NCBI RefSeq assembly: GCF_000262755.1
Contig: NZ_AFEU01000003.1
Span: forward strand, 1,116,001 to 1,180,000
Length of the DNA: 64,000 bases
Origin: Bacillus methanolicus PB1
Lineage (GTDB): Bacteria; Bacillota; Bacilli; Bacillales; Cytobacillaceae
Reading direction: 5' to 3'
Position numbers and translations under genes: made by a program
In this document: positions 1 through 6,786 of the stretch, piece by piece
Position numbering within the stretch: position 1 is the first letter of the stretch
How the letters are laid out: the number at the start of each line of letters is the position of its first letter
The notes under the pieces: generated by a model
Databases searched by the model: none
Told to the model about the DNA's origin: nothing
The model's input: only the letters and a program-made list of their open reading frames with translations

Positions 1-187
1 ATGTTCTCGGCTCCTGGTCATAACTCCAATATTTAAACTCTCGCCATTCATTAAGTAATTCGCCCAGTTCGCTGTATAAAGCAAGAATCTTCTTTGCTAG
101 CCGATCCTCACCGGGTTGACGTGGATGCTTTTTTTCGATATTGTCATCCAGCTTGCGTTGTAGTTCAAATAATTTTGATAGGTTCAT
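1..187 (-). CDS. Dimeric-type dUTPase, N-terminal part (cut by window edge)
   Basis: This frame starts at the ATG at 187, overlapping the stop of the upstream sigma-factor gene by four bases, and is still open at position 1 (62 codons visible). The product starts MNLSKLFELQRKLDDNIEKK and continues with an ILALYSELGELLNEWREFK stretch and WSYDQEP. This is the N-terminal pattern of all-alpha dimeric dUTP diphosphatases, whose EExxE-type motifs bind metal. It would hydrolyse dUTP to dUMP and keep uracil out of phage DNA. A second family member is on the chromosome at 49438-49929. Function is inferred from the N-terminus only. Confidence 0.72.
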   Translation of the reverse strand, partial: MNLSKLFELQRKLDDNIEKKHPRQPGEDRLAKKILALYSELGELLNEWREFKYWSYDQEPRT

Positions 188-864
188 GCGATAGCTCCTT
201 TCGCTCCAGTTACTAGCCCCAAATCTTTCAAACTTGTTTTCTGGTAAGATGGGTTGATCTTTGCAATCCCTCTATGAAATTGCCGGCTGATCCAAGCTGC
301 ACCATTCTGTTTGTACATCTTTGCAATTTCGTGCATGGAATATCCTTGCGTGAAATACAGAAGGATTTCTCTTTCGCGCTGGGATAATTTTTTAAACTGT
401 TCCTCTAAGAAAAGTTTGTTGATTGTTATCTTCTCCGGATTTTTCGTTTCGTCGATAAGAGAGTCTAAGAAAGTTGAATCGTTATCCTCGTGTTTTTGTA
501 CATCGAGGGAGAGAATATTTTCATAAAGTTTTCGTTTTTCGGCATTGATTTTTTCTAAATGATGAACAAACTCCGTTTTGATGTTCATGTAGGCAAAGGT
601 TTTGAATGAACCCTTGCCGACTTTATAGTTTTTTAAAGCCTGAACAATACCGATATATCCAATTTGGTAAAGATCAGAAAAGTTATATCTTCGTTCGGGA
701 TCCCATCTGTCGAACATTTTATTGATTAAATGCTTAATTAGATGGTCAAACAAGTTTCGGTTCAATGCTTCTGTTACTAATCCATCGATATGCCTTTCCG
801 GTACATGCCAGTCATTTTCGATGATGTTCCATAGCTGCTCATCGGTAGCAAGTTCCCATCTCAT
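184..864 (-). CDS. Phage RNA polymerase sigma-70-like factor
   Basis: The 226-residue product has a region-2-like segment at about residues 35-110, including DLYQIGYIGIVQALKNY and FKTFAYMNIK, which matches the DLiQeG..GL..A..kFd pattern of sigma factors. A region-4-like helix-turn-helix follows at about residues 155-200 (LSQREREILLYFTQGYSMHE). It probably redirects host RNA polymerase to late phage promoters, as small phage sigma factors do. The start overlaps the preceding gene by ATGA and the stop overlaps the dUTPase start by ATGA, so translation is likely coupled. The exact target promoters cannot be read here. Confidence 0.75.
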   Translation of the reverse strand: MRWELATDEQLWNIIENDWHVPERHIDGLVTEALNRNLFDHLIKHLINKMFDRWDPERRYNFSDLYQIGYIGIVQALKNYKVGKGSFKTFAYMNIKTEFVHHLEKINAEKRKLYENILSLDVQKHEDNDSTFLDSLIDETKNPEKITINKLFLEEQFKKLSQREREILLYFTQGYSMHEIAKMYKQNGAAWISRQFHRGIAKINPSYQKTSLKDLGLVTGAKGAIA

Positions 865-1127
865 CGAGCCTCTTCTCCTTTCAATCCGCCTTTGCGTCTA
901 TCAATCTTGTCCTCTCGGGCCAAATGAATCAGAGCCAACAATACTTCGTCCGGATCTCGTTGGAAGTGTTCACCTATTTTTGCAACAGGAACACCTTTTT
1001 GCCACATTTGGACCATTTCTTGCAGCTCCCATGAGTCCCAAACAAAATCCAAATCTTCCAGAACGATGGTTCTGTTTTTTCTAGGTGATTTGAAGAAATA
1101 ATCACCGCAAGGTTTCTTCCCTCTCAT
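861..1127 (-). CDS. Small phage protein with possible helix-turn-helix
   Basis: I take the ATG at 1127, which overlaps the upstream stop (TGATG) and has GGTGG in front of it, rather than the GTG at 1136 with no visible ribosome-binding site. The product is about 88 residues with a helical segment (ELQEMVQMWQKGVPVAKIGE, then DPDEVLLALIHLA) resembling the helix-turn-helix of small DNA-binding proteins. It sits immediately upstream of the sigma-like factor with a four-base overlap. Function is not known; a transcriptional accessory role is only an inference. Confidence 0.55.
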   Translation of the reverse strand: MRGKKPCGDYFFKSPRKNRTIVLEDLDFVWDSWELQEMVQMWQKGVPVAKIGEHFQRDPDEVLLALIHLAREDKIDRRKGGLKGEEAR

Positions 1128-1321
1128 CAAAACCACCGGTTTTCAGGCGATTCCCGAAAGTCCACCTTAACCAACTCAAGCCGCAGGTCGTAATAATCCA
1201 GATCGTAAATGCTTGTCCCATCCTTCGTTGCAGTGATGCCTTTTTCGAGCAGACAAGAAATGAATATTTGCCGTTTTGCTTCCTTTGTCACCATCACTTT
1301 GTCGTAGAGAATGCCCAACAT
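1127..1321 (-). CDS. Short phage protein, FbpA-domain-like
   Basis: The ATG at 1321 follows GAGGTGAGG and is my preferred start; a GTG at 1327 that overlaps the upstream stop is possible. The central segment (QIFISCLLEKGITATKDGTS followed by IYDLDYYDLRLEL) resembles the short domain of Fur-regulated basic proteins (LIekLi..Giyk..dgr.LyelsL.eLe). This is a pattern match by eye at low confidence. It is inside the run of overlapping small early genes. Confidence 0.45.
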   Translation of the reverse strand: MLGILYDKVMVTKEAKRQIFISCLLEKGITATKDGTSIYDLDYYDLRLELVKVDFRESPENRWF

Positions 1322-1323
1322 CC

Positions 1324-1635
1324 TCACCTCGCTTTCAAAAGAGCTTCTAAGAAGGCGATGCGTTCTTGGGCTTGTTGGAGTTGTTTTGCGAATTTAAACT
1401 TTTCCCTTAATTCCTGCCCGTGTAATTTGTCATAACTTTCTTTTAAAATTGTTTGAAATTCCAAAGAACTCTTTAATGCTTCATTCTCCGCTTGTAATTC
1501 CTTAACAGTTTGAATGAGCCAATCCCAATCCTTTTTCAAACGAGTCCCATCAAACACCGTTTTATGATTCAAATAAAATGCAATTGGCCCTAAATCCGTG
1601 CTCTTCAATTTTTCCAACCGCTCTTGATCGTTCAT
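1324..1635 (-). CDS. Phage coiled-coil protein
   Basis: The start ATG at 1635 (MNDQERLEKL) has GGAGGAAACGG just upstream and shares ATGA with the previous stop, so it is preferred over the upstream ATG at 1653. The product is about 103 residues. Its second half is a predicted continuous heptad-rich helix (VKELQAENEALKSSLEF and FAKQLQQAQERIAFLEALL). No enzymatic motif is visible. I do not recognise a function. Confidence 0.5.
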   Translation of the reverse strand: MNDQERLEKLKSTDLGPIAFYLNHKTVFDGTRLKKDWDWLIQTVKELQAENEALKSSLEFQTILKESYDKLHGQELREKFKFAKQLQQAQERIAFLEALLKAR

Positions 1636-1841
1636 TCCGTTTCCTCCAAACACTTAATCGCTTTTTTTAATTCTGCTATTTGTCTTTCGATTACTTGATA
1701 GTTAAAGGCAATAACATTCTCAGGTCCGTACTCAACTATTTTTTTGTGGGCAAACAAAGAATTATTAAATTTAATACTTTCAAATAATTCATGTTCTAAT
1801 CGTGCTTTTTCTGCTTTTAATACAGTCAGTGCATAGTTCAT
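1632..1841 (-). CDS. Small helical phage protein of unknown function
   Basis: The 69-residue product begins MNYALTVLKAEKARLEHELF, after an AAAGGGG ribosome-binding site, and is predicted to be mostly alpha-helical, ending in EETE. Its stop overlaps the next start by ATGA, which fits the coupled translation seen along this operon. No conserved catalytic residues are visible and I do not recognise the family. Confidence 0.5.
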   Translation of the reverse strand: MNYALTVLKAEKARLEHELFESIKFNNSLFAHKKIVEYGPENVIAFNYQVIERQIAELKKAIKCLEETE

Positions 1842-1855
1842 ATTTAAAAACCCCT

Positions 1856-2035
1856 TTATAATTTAATAATTCTCCAATTGATTGGTTCACTCATTAACCG
1901 CAAAACAAACTCTGCTGAACGTTCTGTTTTAAATTTTTGCGTTTGATTCAAGTCATTAGTTGTCTTACCACGTTCTAACCAATAAGCATAACCGCCATTT
2001 ACATTAGCGATGACATAATTCTCACTCTTGTCCAA
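1856..2035 (-). CDS. Small phage protein with TTG start
   Basis: This 59-codon frame uses a TTG at 2035 preceded by AGAGGG and overlaps the end of the frameshifted IDEAL-domain gene. The product starts (M)DKSENYVIANVNGGYAYWL and continues with a KFKTERSAEFVLRLM segment. It looks like a small folded domain, but I do not recognise it. The good ribosome-binding site, the overlap with the previous gene and its place in the co-directional run support it being real. Confidence 0.5.
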   Translation of the reverse strand: MDKSENYVIANVNGGYAYWLERGKTTNDLNQTQKFKTERSAEFVLRLMSEPINWRIIKL

Positions 2036-2314
2036 TTAAATCCCTCTTTTCCGTTAATTCTAAAAACCATTCTTTGTCGTTCATGTCTAAAGCTAAATTA
2101 ATTAAAAATTCTAATTGTTCAGGACTGTAATAAGCTTCAATGGGAGCTGGTTTGAGTTCTCTAAAGTGATGAAAACCTACATGTCCTTTAAAAACTTTCC
2201 CCCTCTATCTCTCGTAAAATAAACTTTTGCTTCTTTTGCTACTCCGTAGTCATAAATATGTGTAATGCAACCAATTTTCCCATCGTAGATTACCCAATCA
2301 CCTTCTTTAAGCAT
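2022..2314 (-). pseudogene. IDEAL-domain phage protein split by a one-base frameshift
   Basis: The frame from the ATG at 2314 (MLKEGDWVIYDGKIGCITH) ends at a TAG at 2177 after only 45 codons. The +1-related frame then continues without a start codon as GHVGFHHFRELKPAPIEAYY and SPEQLEFLINLALDMNDKEW FLELTEK, which is a typical IDEAL domain, to a TGA at 2022. One extra base in the G5 or T5 run (2192-2206, minus-strand GGGGGAAAGTTTTT) would join both halves into one protein of about 97 residues. It could be a real inactivation, slippage-regulated, or a sequencing error in a homopolymer. The next small gene's TTG start overlaps the restored end, which fits a functional operon design. Confidence 0.7.
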
Positions 2315-2432
2315 CTTCACCCATCCACTTCCTCGTGTCGTACGTAAAACCCGCAACACATTTTTGACGATTGGCTTCAATCCCCCACTCTTCCCAGCCG
2401 CAGTCTGGGCAATAGGAGATGATCATTTCCAT
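2307..2432 (-). CDS. Tiny zinc-ribbon-like phage protein (41 aa)
   Basis: The ATG at 2432 shares its A with the previous stop (TGATG). The product begins MEMIISYCPDCGWEEWGIEA and ends after a second cysteine (QKCVAGF). The CPDCGW motif is a half zinc ribbon. It is too short to carry a full domain, so metal binding may need dimerisation. The frame ends eight bases into the next gene, the same close packing as its neighbours. Function unknown. Confidence 0.5.
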   Translation of the reverse strand: MEMIISYCPDCGWEEWGIEANRQKCVAGFTYDTRKWMGEDA

Positions 2433-2608
2433 CACGCCCCTTTTTTCTCAAAATCCTTTTCAACAAGCTCGATCCGCCTTTGAAGATCATCCATCCGAGT
2501 ACGAAATTTTTCTTCCGGCTCAGGTCCGCAATTCGGGCATGTATAAACGTACTCAAAAAAACTATCAATCTCGTACACTACATGAGTGCCGTAGCAAAGA
2601 TCACACAT
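2432..2608 (-). CDS. Small zinc-finger phage protein (58 aa)
   Basis: The frame starts at the ATG at 2608, with AAAGGTG eight bases upstream, and overlaps the end of the helicase-loader gene by eight bases. It has CxxC at residues 2-5 (MCDLCYG) and a second CPNCG at about 24-28, together a probable four-cysteine zinc finger, followed by a charged helix (RMDDLQRRIELVEKDFEKK). It probably binds nucleic acid or a partner in replication; this is an inference from composition and position. Confidence 0.6.
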   Translation of the reverse strand: MCDLCYGTHVVYEIDSFFEYVYTCPNCGPEPEEKFRTRMDDLQRRIELVEKDFEKKGA

Positions 2609-3386
2609 TCTCTTTCACCTTTTTCAAAAATTGTTTTTTCCTGTAATCCGTTCCGTTCATGATAATTGGCTCTGCGTCCATCATCATTCGGGAGAAAATC
2701 CGTCGCAGATCCTTTGACACTTCAAACTCACTAGAGCTCAAATTTGTTGTGTAAATGTTGTGTTTCCCTGCTCGTTGATCTATCACTTCAAACAACTTTT
2801 GTATTGGCCAACCGGAAATTTCTCCTTCTGCGCCAATGTCGTCAAAGACCACTAGATCCACATCCGCTATTGCGTTTATGATTCGTTCTTCGCTCATTTC
2901 ACTCTCTTTGTTGTATGTATTCCGTATCTTGGTTAGCAGCTTCGGAGTGGAAATGAAAATTGTTGTGTACCCCTTTTCGGTTAAAGCTTTAGCAATAGAG
3001 AAAGACAAATGGCTTTTTCCTGTTCCAAATGACCCTTGAAAAAATAAATTCTTAGGATTTTTTAAGTTAAATTCGTCAACATAGCGTTTTGCTTTTTGTA
3101 AAGCTTGTCCAAATTCATTTGGCTCAAAGTTTTCAAAAGTCGCTTCTTTCAGAGCTGGATTGATAAGGCTATTCTCCTCAAAAATTCGCTTTAGCCTGGC
3201 TTTTTTAGCCTCTTGCTGCTCATCCTTGATGATTTTCAAAATCTCACACTCGCAGCCCTTTTTCCCTTCGAACCACTCGCCTTTTTTGGGACCGAATAAC
3301 ATTTTTGTGCGAATAACAATAACTTCATTGCCGCAGCCTTCACACTTGTATTTATTAACAAACTCGCCGTTAAAATCCGAAGTCAT
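2601..3386 (-). CDS. DnaC/DnaI-like replicative helicase loader (YqaM-like)
   Basis: The preferred start is the ATG at 3386 (MTSDFNGEF), which lies in the end of the upstream gene; the longer frame to 3413 has no better site. The product (261 residues) has N-terminal cysteines (CEGC, then GCEC) forming a likely zinc site, a Walker A GSFGTGKSH at about residues 118-126 and a Walker B VVFDDIGAE near 179. This is the AAA+ architecture of DnaC/DnaI, which load the host or phage hexameric helicase on DNA. The gene follows the DnaD-like gene, as yqaM follows yqaL in the skin element. Confidence 0.88.
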   Translation of the reverse strand: MTSDFNGEFVNKYKCEGCGNEVIVIRTKMLFGPKKGEWFEGKKGCECEILKIIKDEQQEAKKARLKRIFEENSLINPALKEATFENFEPNEFGQALQKAKRYVDEFNLKNPKNLFFQGSFGTGKSHLSFSIAKALTEKGYTTIFISTPKLLTKIRNTYNKESEMSEERIINAIADVDLVVFDDIGAEGEISGWPIQKLFEVIDQRAGKHNIYTTNLSSSEFEVSKDLRRIFSRMMMDAEPIIMNGTDYRKKQFLKKVKENV

Positions 3387-4329
3387 ATTCGCTATTTTCC
3401 GAACCGACCGCATGCTCTAATCCACCACCTTTGTTTTTCAGTTTGATAAGTCCGCGCCGTGCTTCATGCTCATTTGTGTTTCTTAAAATACCCAACGTAT
3501 AAGACTCTTTTTTGTCATCGTGCTGATCAATGTGTTTCCACAAAGCGTAATGGATTTGGTTGATAGAGTATTTTTTGATTTTTTCTATAAAATTCACTAG
3601 GATATTGGCCGAAATTGTGCATGTTTGCCTTGTAAGGCGGATACAGTCAAAGTAAGCGATTAGTATTTTTCTTGAAGTTCCAGATGGTAGAGCGTTGGTT
3701 CGCAAAGCGAAATCAACAAAGGTTTCAATTTCTTCAGTAGAGCTCAAATTTTTGTTTTTTACCGGAGCTTCGACGATATATTCTTTTAATGTTTTATTGA
3801 TGTTATTAATGCTGTTTATATATGCTGTTATAGTATGGTTATTGAGTTGGTTTTTCTGTTGGTTATCCTGTTGACTGTCCTGTTGGTTAATTTCTTCTTT
3901 CAAAGTGCATTCCTCCTTACTGTCGCAAGGGTTTGAAGATTCTGTCTGTTGGTTATCTGGTTGGTTTTCATGTTGGCTATCCTGTTGGCTATCGAGTTGG
4001 TTATTTTTCGGGTTATAGTTACCTAATTTTTGGAAATCGTCATAACCTATAATTGTAATGATTAACCCTTTATTTTTTTTAAAAGGCTCCGATTTAATGT
4101 ATCCATCATCTTCTAATCTCTTAATAGAACCTCTTATTTCACCCCTTGACCAACCAGTTTCATCGGAAAGTTTTAATGAAGATGTGATCAATTGCCCTCT
4201 TTTACAAAGGTTGTCGTCTTTAAAATTTGCTAAATCTAAAAACAGCTGATAGAGCATTTTGTCTTTAATATTTTTGAATTGCAGTCGGGGCTGGATAACA
4301 AACCCCGACGCCTGTATTTGTTTTTCCAC
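3370..4329 (-). CDS. DnaD-like phage replication-initiation protein (YqaL-like)
   Basis: A GTG at 4329 with AAGGAG at the right distance is the likely start; the longer frame to 4365 lacks a site. The product is about 319 residues. The N-terminal part (roughly 20-110) looks like a winged helix (LSDETGWSRGEIRGSIKRLE). A low-complexity Gln/Asn/Asp/Ser-rich linker follows (several SQQD and DNQQ units). The C-terminal part (YALWKHIDQHDDKKESYTLG) resembles a DnaD/DnaB2-type domain. It would recognise the phage origin and recruit the helicase loader encoded just downstream. I did not identify iterons in the linker with confidence. Confidence 0.75.
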   Translation of the reverse strand: MEKQIQASGFVIQPRLQFKNIKDKMLYQLFLDLANFKDDNLCKRGQLITSSLKLSDETGWSRGEIRGSIKRLEDDGYIKSEPFKKNKGLIITIIGYDDFQKLGNYNPKNNQLDSQQDSQHENQPDNQQTESSNPCDSKEECTLKEEINQQDSQQDNQQKNQLNNHTITAYINSINNINKTLKEYIVEAPVKNKNLSSTEEIETFVDFALRTNALPSGTSRKILIAYFDCIRLTRQTCTISANILVNFIEKIKKYSINQIHYALWKHIDQHDDKKESYTLGILRNTNEHEARRGLIKLKNKGGGLEHAVGSENSEYDFGF

Positions 4330-4342
4330 CCCGACCACTCCT

Positions 4343-4510
4343 TCACTTTCTCTCACAAACCGCAAATCCGTCTTTGACCTTTTTCACCACATAATGTGGG
4401 TAATGGCGCATATACTGTAGTACAAGCCTTTTCACTTCTTCTTTTGTTTTAGCCTCCTTCCAGATCCACTCAGGAAGGAGGACTTTGTAATAGGCCTCTT
4501 TGCCGATCAT
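4343..4510 (-). CDS. Small basic phage protein (55 aa)
   Basis: The ATG at 4510 overlaps the recT stop by ATGA. The product reads MIGKEAYYKVLLPEWIWKEA and continues KTKEEVKRLVLQYMRHYP, ending CERK. It is basic and helical, and it lies exactly between recT and the DnaD-like gene. Short genes of this kind are common in this slot of Bacillus phages, but I know no function for it. Confidence 0.6.
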   Translation of the reverse strand: MIGKEAYYKVLLPEWIWKEAKTKEEVKRLVLQYMRHYPHYVVKKVKDGFAVCERK

Positions 4511-5361
4511 TCAAATTCAATCTCCTGTTGATTGGATGAAGCTTCATCTGTTTGTTCCGCAACGTCCTCCGTCGGGATATCCTCAATTGCCGACACTTCC
4601 ATATCGATGTATTCTGGTTCAGCTGTCACGTCTTTTCTTACCACTTCGTCCTGCATTGCTTGTTGCTGAATCTCAACGCTAATCGGGAGATACTTCCACA
4701 TGTGGCGAATCACCGTTTTCTTGGCCATTTCCTCATAATCAGAAACCCACGGACCGTTATTGGCAGCTTTGGAACGTTTACGACGTTTATCGATTTCTGA
4801 TTTTGGCATGAATTCGAATTGGTAGCCGCCATCTTTGAAATGAGCCACCGCATAAGCTCCGACGAATTCACCACGATCTCCTTCCATATAAGGTTTGTGT
4901 TTGAGTTTTGGTTCAAGGCCTAGTTCATAATCAAATTCATCCTTGGAATAAACCGCATGAGCGTAAATGTTTTCGATTTGACCTGATCGACGTGCTAGAT
5001 CAATCATTCCTTTGTAACCGATGATGAATTGAACGTCTGTCTGGCCCGTTTTTCCGTTCTTGAATGGTACTAAGTAGCAATGACCGATTAGGCCAGGTTC
5101 TAGTCCTAATTGAGCTGCTTGCATGACTGCTCCTAGCAAACTAGGAACAGAAGCTTCTAATAGTTTTGGATTCGTACGAATCGTTGTTAGTGCGATTCTT
5201 GCCATGCGATCCGGATTCATATGCGAAGGTAATGCTTTTTCAATTTCTGGACCCATCTTTTTCAGATATGCTGCAATTGTATTTGCTGGCGAAGCAGGAG
5301 CATTATTACTCCCGTTCGCTTTGTTAGCTAATTGATTTTTGACATCTTTGGTTGTGGCCAT
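4507..5361 (-). CDS. recT: RecT single-strand annealing protein
   Basis: The 284-residue product has the RecT-family core: an N-terminal helix region (NTIAAYLKKMGPEIEKALP), the SLLGAVMQAAQLGLEPG and FIIGYKGMIDLARRSG motifs and a GEFVGAYAVAHFKDGGYQFE beta region, followed by an acidic C-terminal tail that is usual for single-strand annealing proteins. It pairs with the YqaJ-type exonuclease encoded immediately upstream to carry out homologous recombination of phage DNA. The start is the ATG at 5361 with GGGGGAG about eleven bases upstream. It corresponds to YqaK in the skin element. Confidence 0.95.
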   Translation of the reverse strand: MATTKDVKNQLANKANGSNNAPASPANTIAAYLKKMGPEIEKALPSHMNPDRMARIALTTIRTNPKLLEASVPSLLGAVMQAAQLGLEPGLIGHCYLVPFKNGKTGQTDVQFIIGYKGMIDLARRSGQIENIYAHAVYSKDEFDYELGLEPKLKHKPYMEGDRGEFVGAYAVAHFKDGGYQFEFMPKSEIDKRRKRSKAANNGPWVSDYEEMAKKTVIRHMWKYLPISVEIQQQAMQDEVVRKDVTAEPEYIDMEVSAIEDIPTEDVAEQTDEASSNQQEIEFE

Positions 5362-5377
5362 TTTCTAATACTCCCCC

Positions 5378-6310
5378 TTACTTCACCATGAAACGGCGAT
5401 ATGATGACGTTTTAGTGTATTGGTTATAAAGCTCTGGATGATCTTTAGCAAAACGATTGCTATCGAATTTTTTTGAATGGACGTTTTTCCAAGTGATGAT
5501 TCTTTCACCAGCAAAGGCTTTTTCGTTTTCGCCCATCATTGCTTTAATTTGGTTTTCATATTCTTTCTTTTGTGTTTCTAGCTGTTTTAGTTCCTCATTC
5601 ACTTGGTCTAATGCTTCAATCAAGGAGTTTGCATCCGGCGGCAATTCAATTTCAGTTTCCGGAACTGAATCAGGGTACAACACTTTCAGCAACTCACTTG
5701 AAGCATCTGACCCGTCAAACATCGGCGGAACGTTTGCAAGAACGTGGTTTTCCCAAAAGTTTTTCTCTATTTCGATGAGATATTGAATGAGCTCTTCATC
5801 ACGTTCGATGCGCTTGTAAACAAATTTATTTCCGCCGATTAGAACGGCGATCCACCATGCTTGATATCCCGTTACAGCCATATAATGCTGACATTGTATA
5901 AGATATTGAGCAGGAACTTCATCGTCTTTCCATTCGTCCTTGAGATATTCGCTGGCCGTCTTACACTCAAGACCTTCCTGCTTTCCAACGATTAGACGAT
6001 CAACGTTTGCTAACATAAAGGAATGTTCTGGATGTTTCAGAATGGCATTGCGGCGACGAACCTTTAAACCAGTCCGTTTACTAAATTCCTGTGCAACTAC
6101 GTCTTCTAAAATCGTTCCGAAATAAGCTGATTCGCTGTTAATATCCTCTTCTGGCGCTTGTCCTGTTTTATCGAGAAAAACAGCTACTGGAGACTTCCAT
6201 TTGTTGAGTCCTGCAATGGCAGCAGCGTCACTGCCTCCGATTCCAGCCTTTCTAGCCTTCAACCATTCCTCGCGGCTCATATCATTTGTTAAAGCTAATA
6301 CTTTCGCCAA
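5378..6310 (-). CDS. yqaJ: YqaJ-type viral recombinase (5'-3' exonuclease)
   Basis: The 310-residue product has the YqaJ/lambda-exonuclease fold signature: IGGSDAAAIAGLNKWKSP near residue 25, AYFGTILEDVVAQEFSKRTG near 62, and the nuclease core LEC KTAS (with the acidic D/E and Lys) after NVDRLIVG, plus a QCQHYMAVTGYQAWW segment. The C-terminal third is coiled-coil (ALDQVNEELKQLETQKKEYE). It would resect duplex ends for the RecT partner. It uses a TTG start at 6310 after GGGAGG. A possible antisense promoter lies over its ribosome-binding region. Confidence 0.93.
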   Translation of the reverse strand: MAKVLALTNDMSREEWLKARKAGIGGSDAAAIAGLNKWKSPVAVFLDKTGQAPEEDINSESAYFGTILEDVVAQEFSKRTGLKVRRRNAILKHPEHSFMLANVDRLIVGKQEGLECKTASEYLKDEWKDDEVPAQYLIQCQHYMAVTGYQAWWIAVLIGGNKFVYKRIERDEELIQYLIEIEKNFWENHVLANVPPMFDGSDASSELLKVLYPDSVPETEIELPPDANSLIEALDQVNEELKQLETQKKEYENQIKAMMGENEKAFAGERIITWKNVHSKKFDSNRFAKDHPELYNQYTKTSSYRRFMVK

Positions 6311-6324
6311 TCAATTAACCTCCC

Positions 6325-6354
6325 TTGAACCGTCACTGCATTCCGTGATACAAT
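6325..6354 (+). promoter_or_regulatory. Candidate antisense promoter in front of yqaJ
   Basis: On the plus strand, TTGAAC (6325-6330) and TACAAT (6349-6354) are separated by 18 bases, a fair sigma-A promoter facing opposite to the early operon. It would start a transcript at about 6361 that is stopped 50 bases later by a terminator. This is a by-eye match and could be chance in AT-rich DNA. Confidence 0.4.
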
Positions 6355-6360
6355 GACGGT

Positions 6361-6411
6361 AATTGAATGATTTTTTTAAACAACTTACTCCTGTTGCCGC
6401 AGGAGTTTTTT
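6361..6411 (+). ncRNA. Candidate ~50-nt phage small RNA
   Basis: Between the yqaI-like and yqaJ genes is a plus-strand promoter-like pair (6325-6354) followed by a strong intrinsic terminator (ACTCCTG 6387-6393, loop, CAGGAGT 6400-6406, then a T run). Minus-strand transcription of the operon gets no T run from this hairpin, so the hairpin is oriented for a plus-strand RNA. The predicted RNA has no ORF. It lies between the two genes, ending at the yqaI-like stop codon. Its existence is an inference. Confidence 0.4.
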
Positions 6412-6625
6412 ATTCTGCTGTAGTAAACCGAAATTCATAAACTTCTACCAAATAATCTTCCAGATTTTCCTTCAAAACAACTTCCCCGGTATTCTCGTCG
6501 ATGACAATCTCATCGCCGGCCAGGATCTCCGAACCAAAATAATCAATTCCTGCATGTACCGGTTGGGAAATCATGTTCGGAAAGCCTGTCCGATTGATTT
6601 GCTCGATTACTGGATGATCTCGCAT
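6410..6625 (-). CDS. YqaI-like phage protein
   Basis: The start is the ATG at 6625 (MRDHPVIEQINRTGFPNMIS), which has a near-perfect AAAGGAGG site; the longer frame to 6670 has none. The 71-residue acidic product ends GEVVLKENLEDYLVEVYEFRF, close to the pattern of skin-element YqaI (DFYGDEV..., ILRENLERYL). Its position directly upstream of yqaJ is also the skin order. Function unknown. Confidence 0.7.
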   Translation of the reverse strand: MRDHPVIEQINRTGFPNMISQPVHAGIDYFGSEILAGDEIVIDENTGEVVLKENLEDYLVEVYEFRFTTAE

Positions 6626-6626
6626 G

Positions 6627-6785
6627 TTACGCCTCCTTTCGATATATAATGCCGATAACATAGTCTCCATCCCCGCCAGAAACTTTAATATCTATAATTT
6701 CTGTATCAGGATTTTCAAGCAACCAAGAGTTAGCTTCACTTACACTCTCAAAAATTTTCACCTGAAGAAATTTAGCTCTTAGCAT
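6627..6785 (-). CDS. Small phage protein starting MLRAKFLQV (52 aa)
   Basis: An AAGGAGG site precedes the ATG at 6785. The product begins MLRAKFLQVKIFESVSEANS and continues WLLENPDTEIIDIKVSGG, a likely small alpha/beta domain. Its first nine residues are nearly the same as those of the upstream neighbour (MLRAKYLQV), and the ribosome-binding regions also match, suggesting duplication of a start region. Function unknown. Confidence 0.55.
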   Translation of the reverse strand: MLRAKFLQVKIFESVSEANSWLLENPDTEIIDIKVSGGDGDYVIGIIYRKEA

Positions 6786-6786
6786 G

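Noticed and set aside
2377-2568. A 63-codon minus-strand frame
   Set aside because: It is out of frame with two well-supported small zinc-motif ORFs (2307-2432 and 2432-2608) that have proper start signals and overlaps.
3830-4020. A CRISPR array, suggested by the repeated words
   Set aside because: The repeats are short, degenerate and in frame with the DnaD-like gene; there are no spacers of even length and no cas genes.
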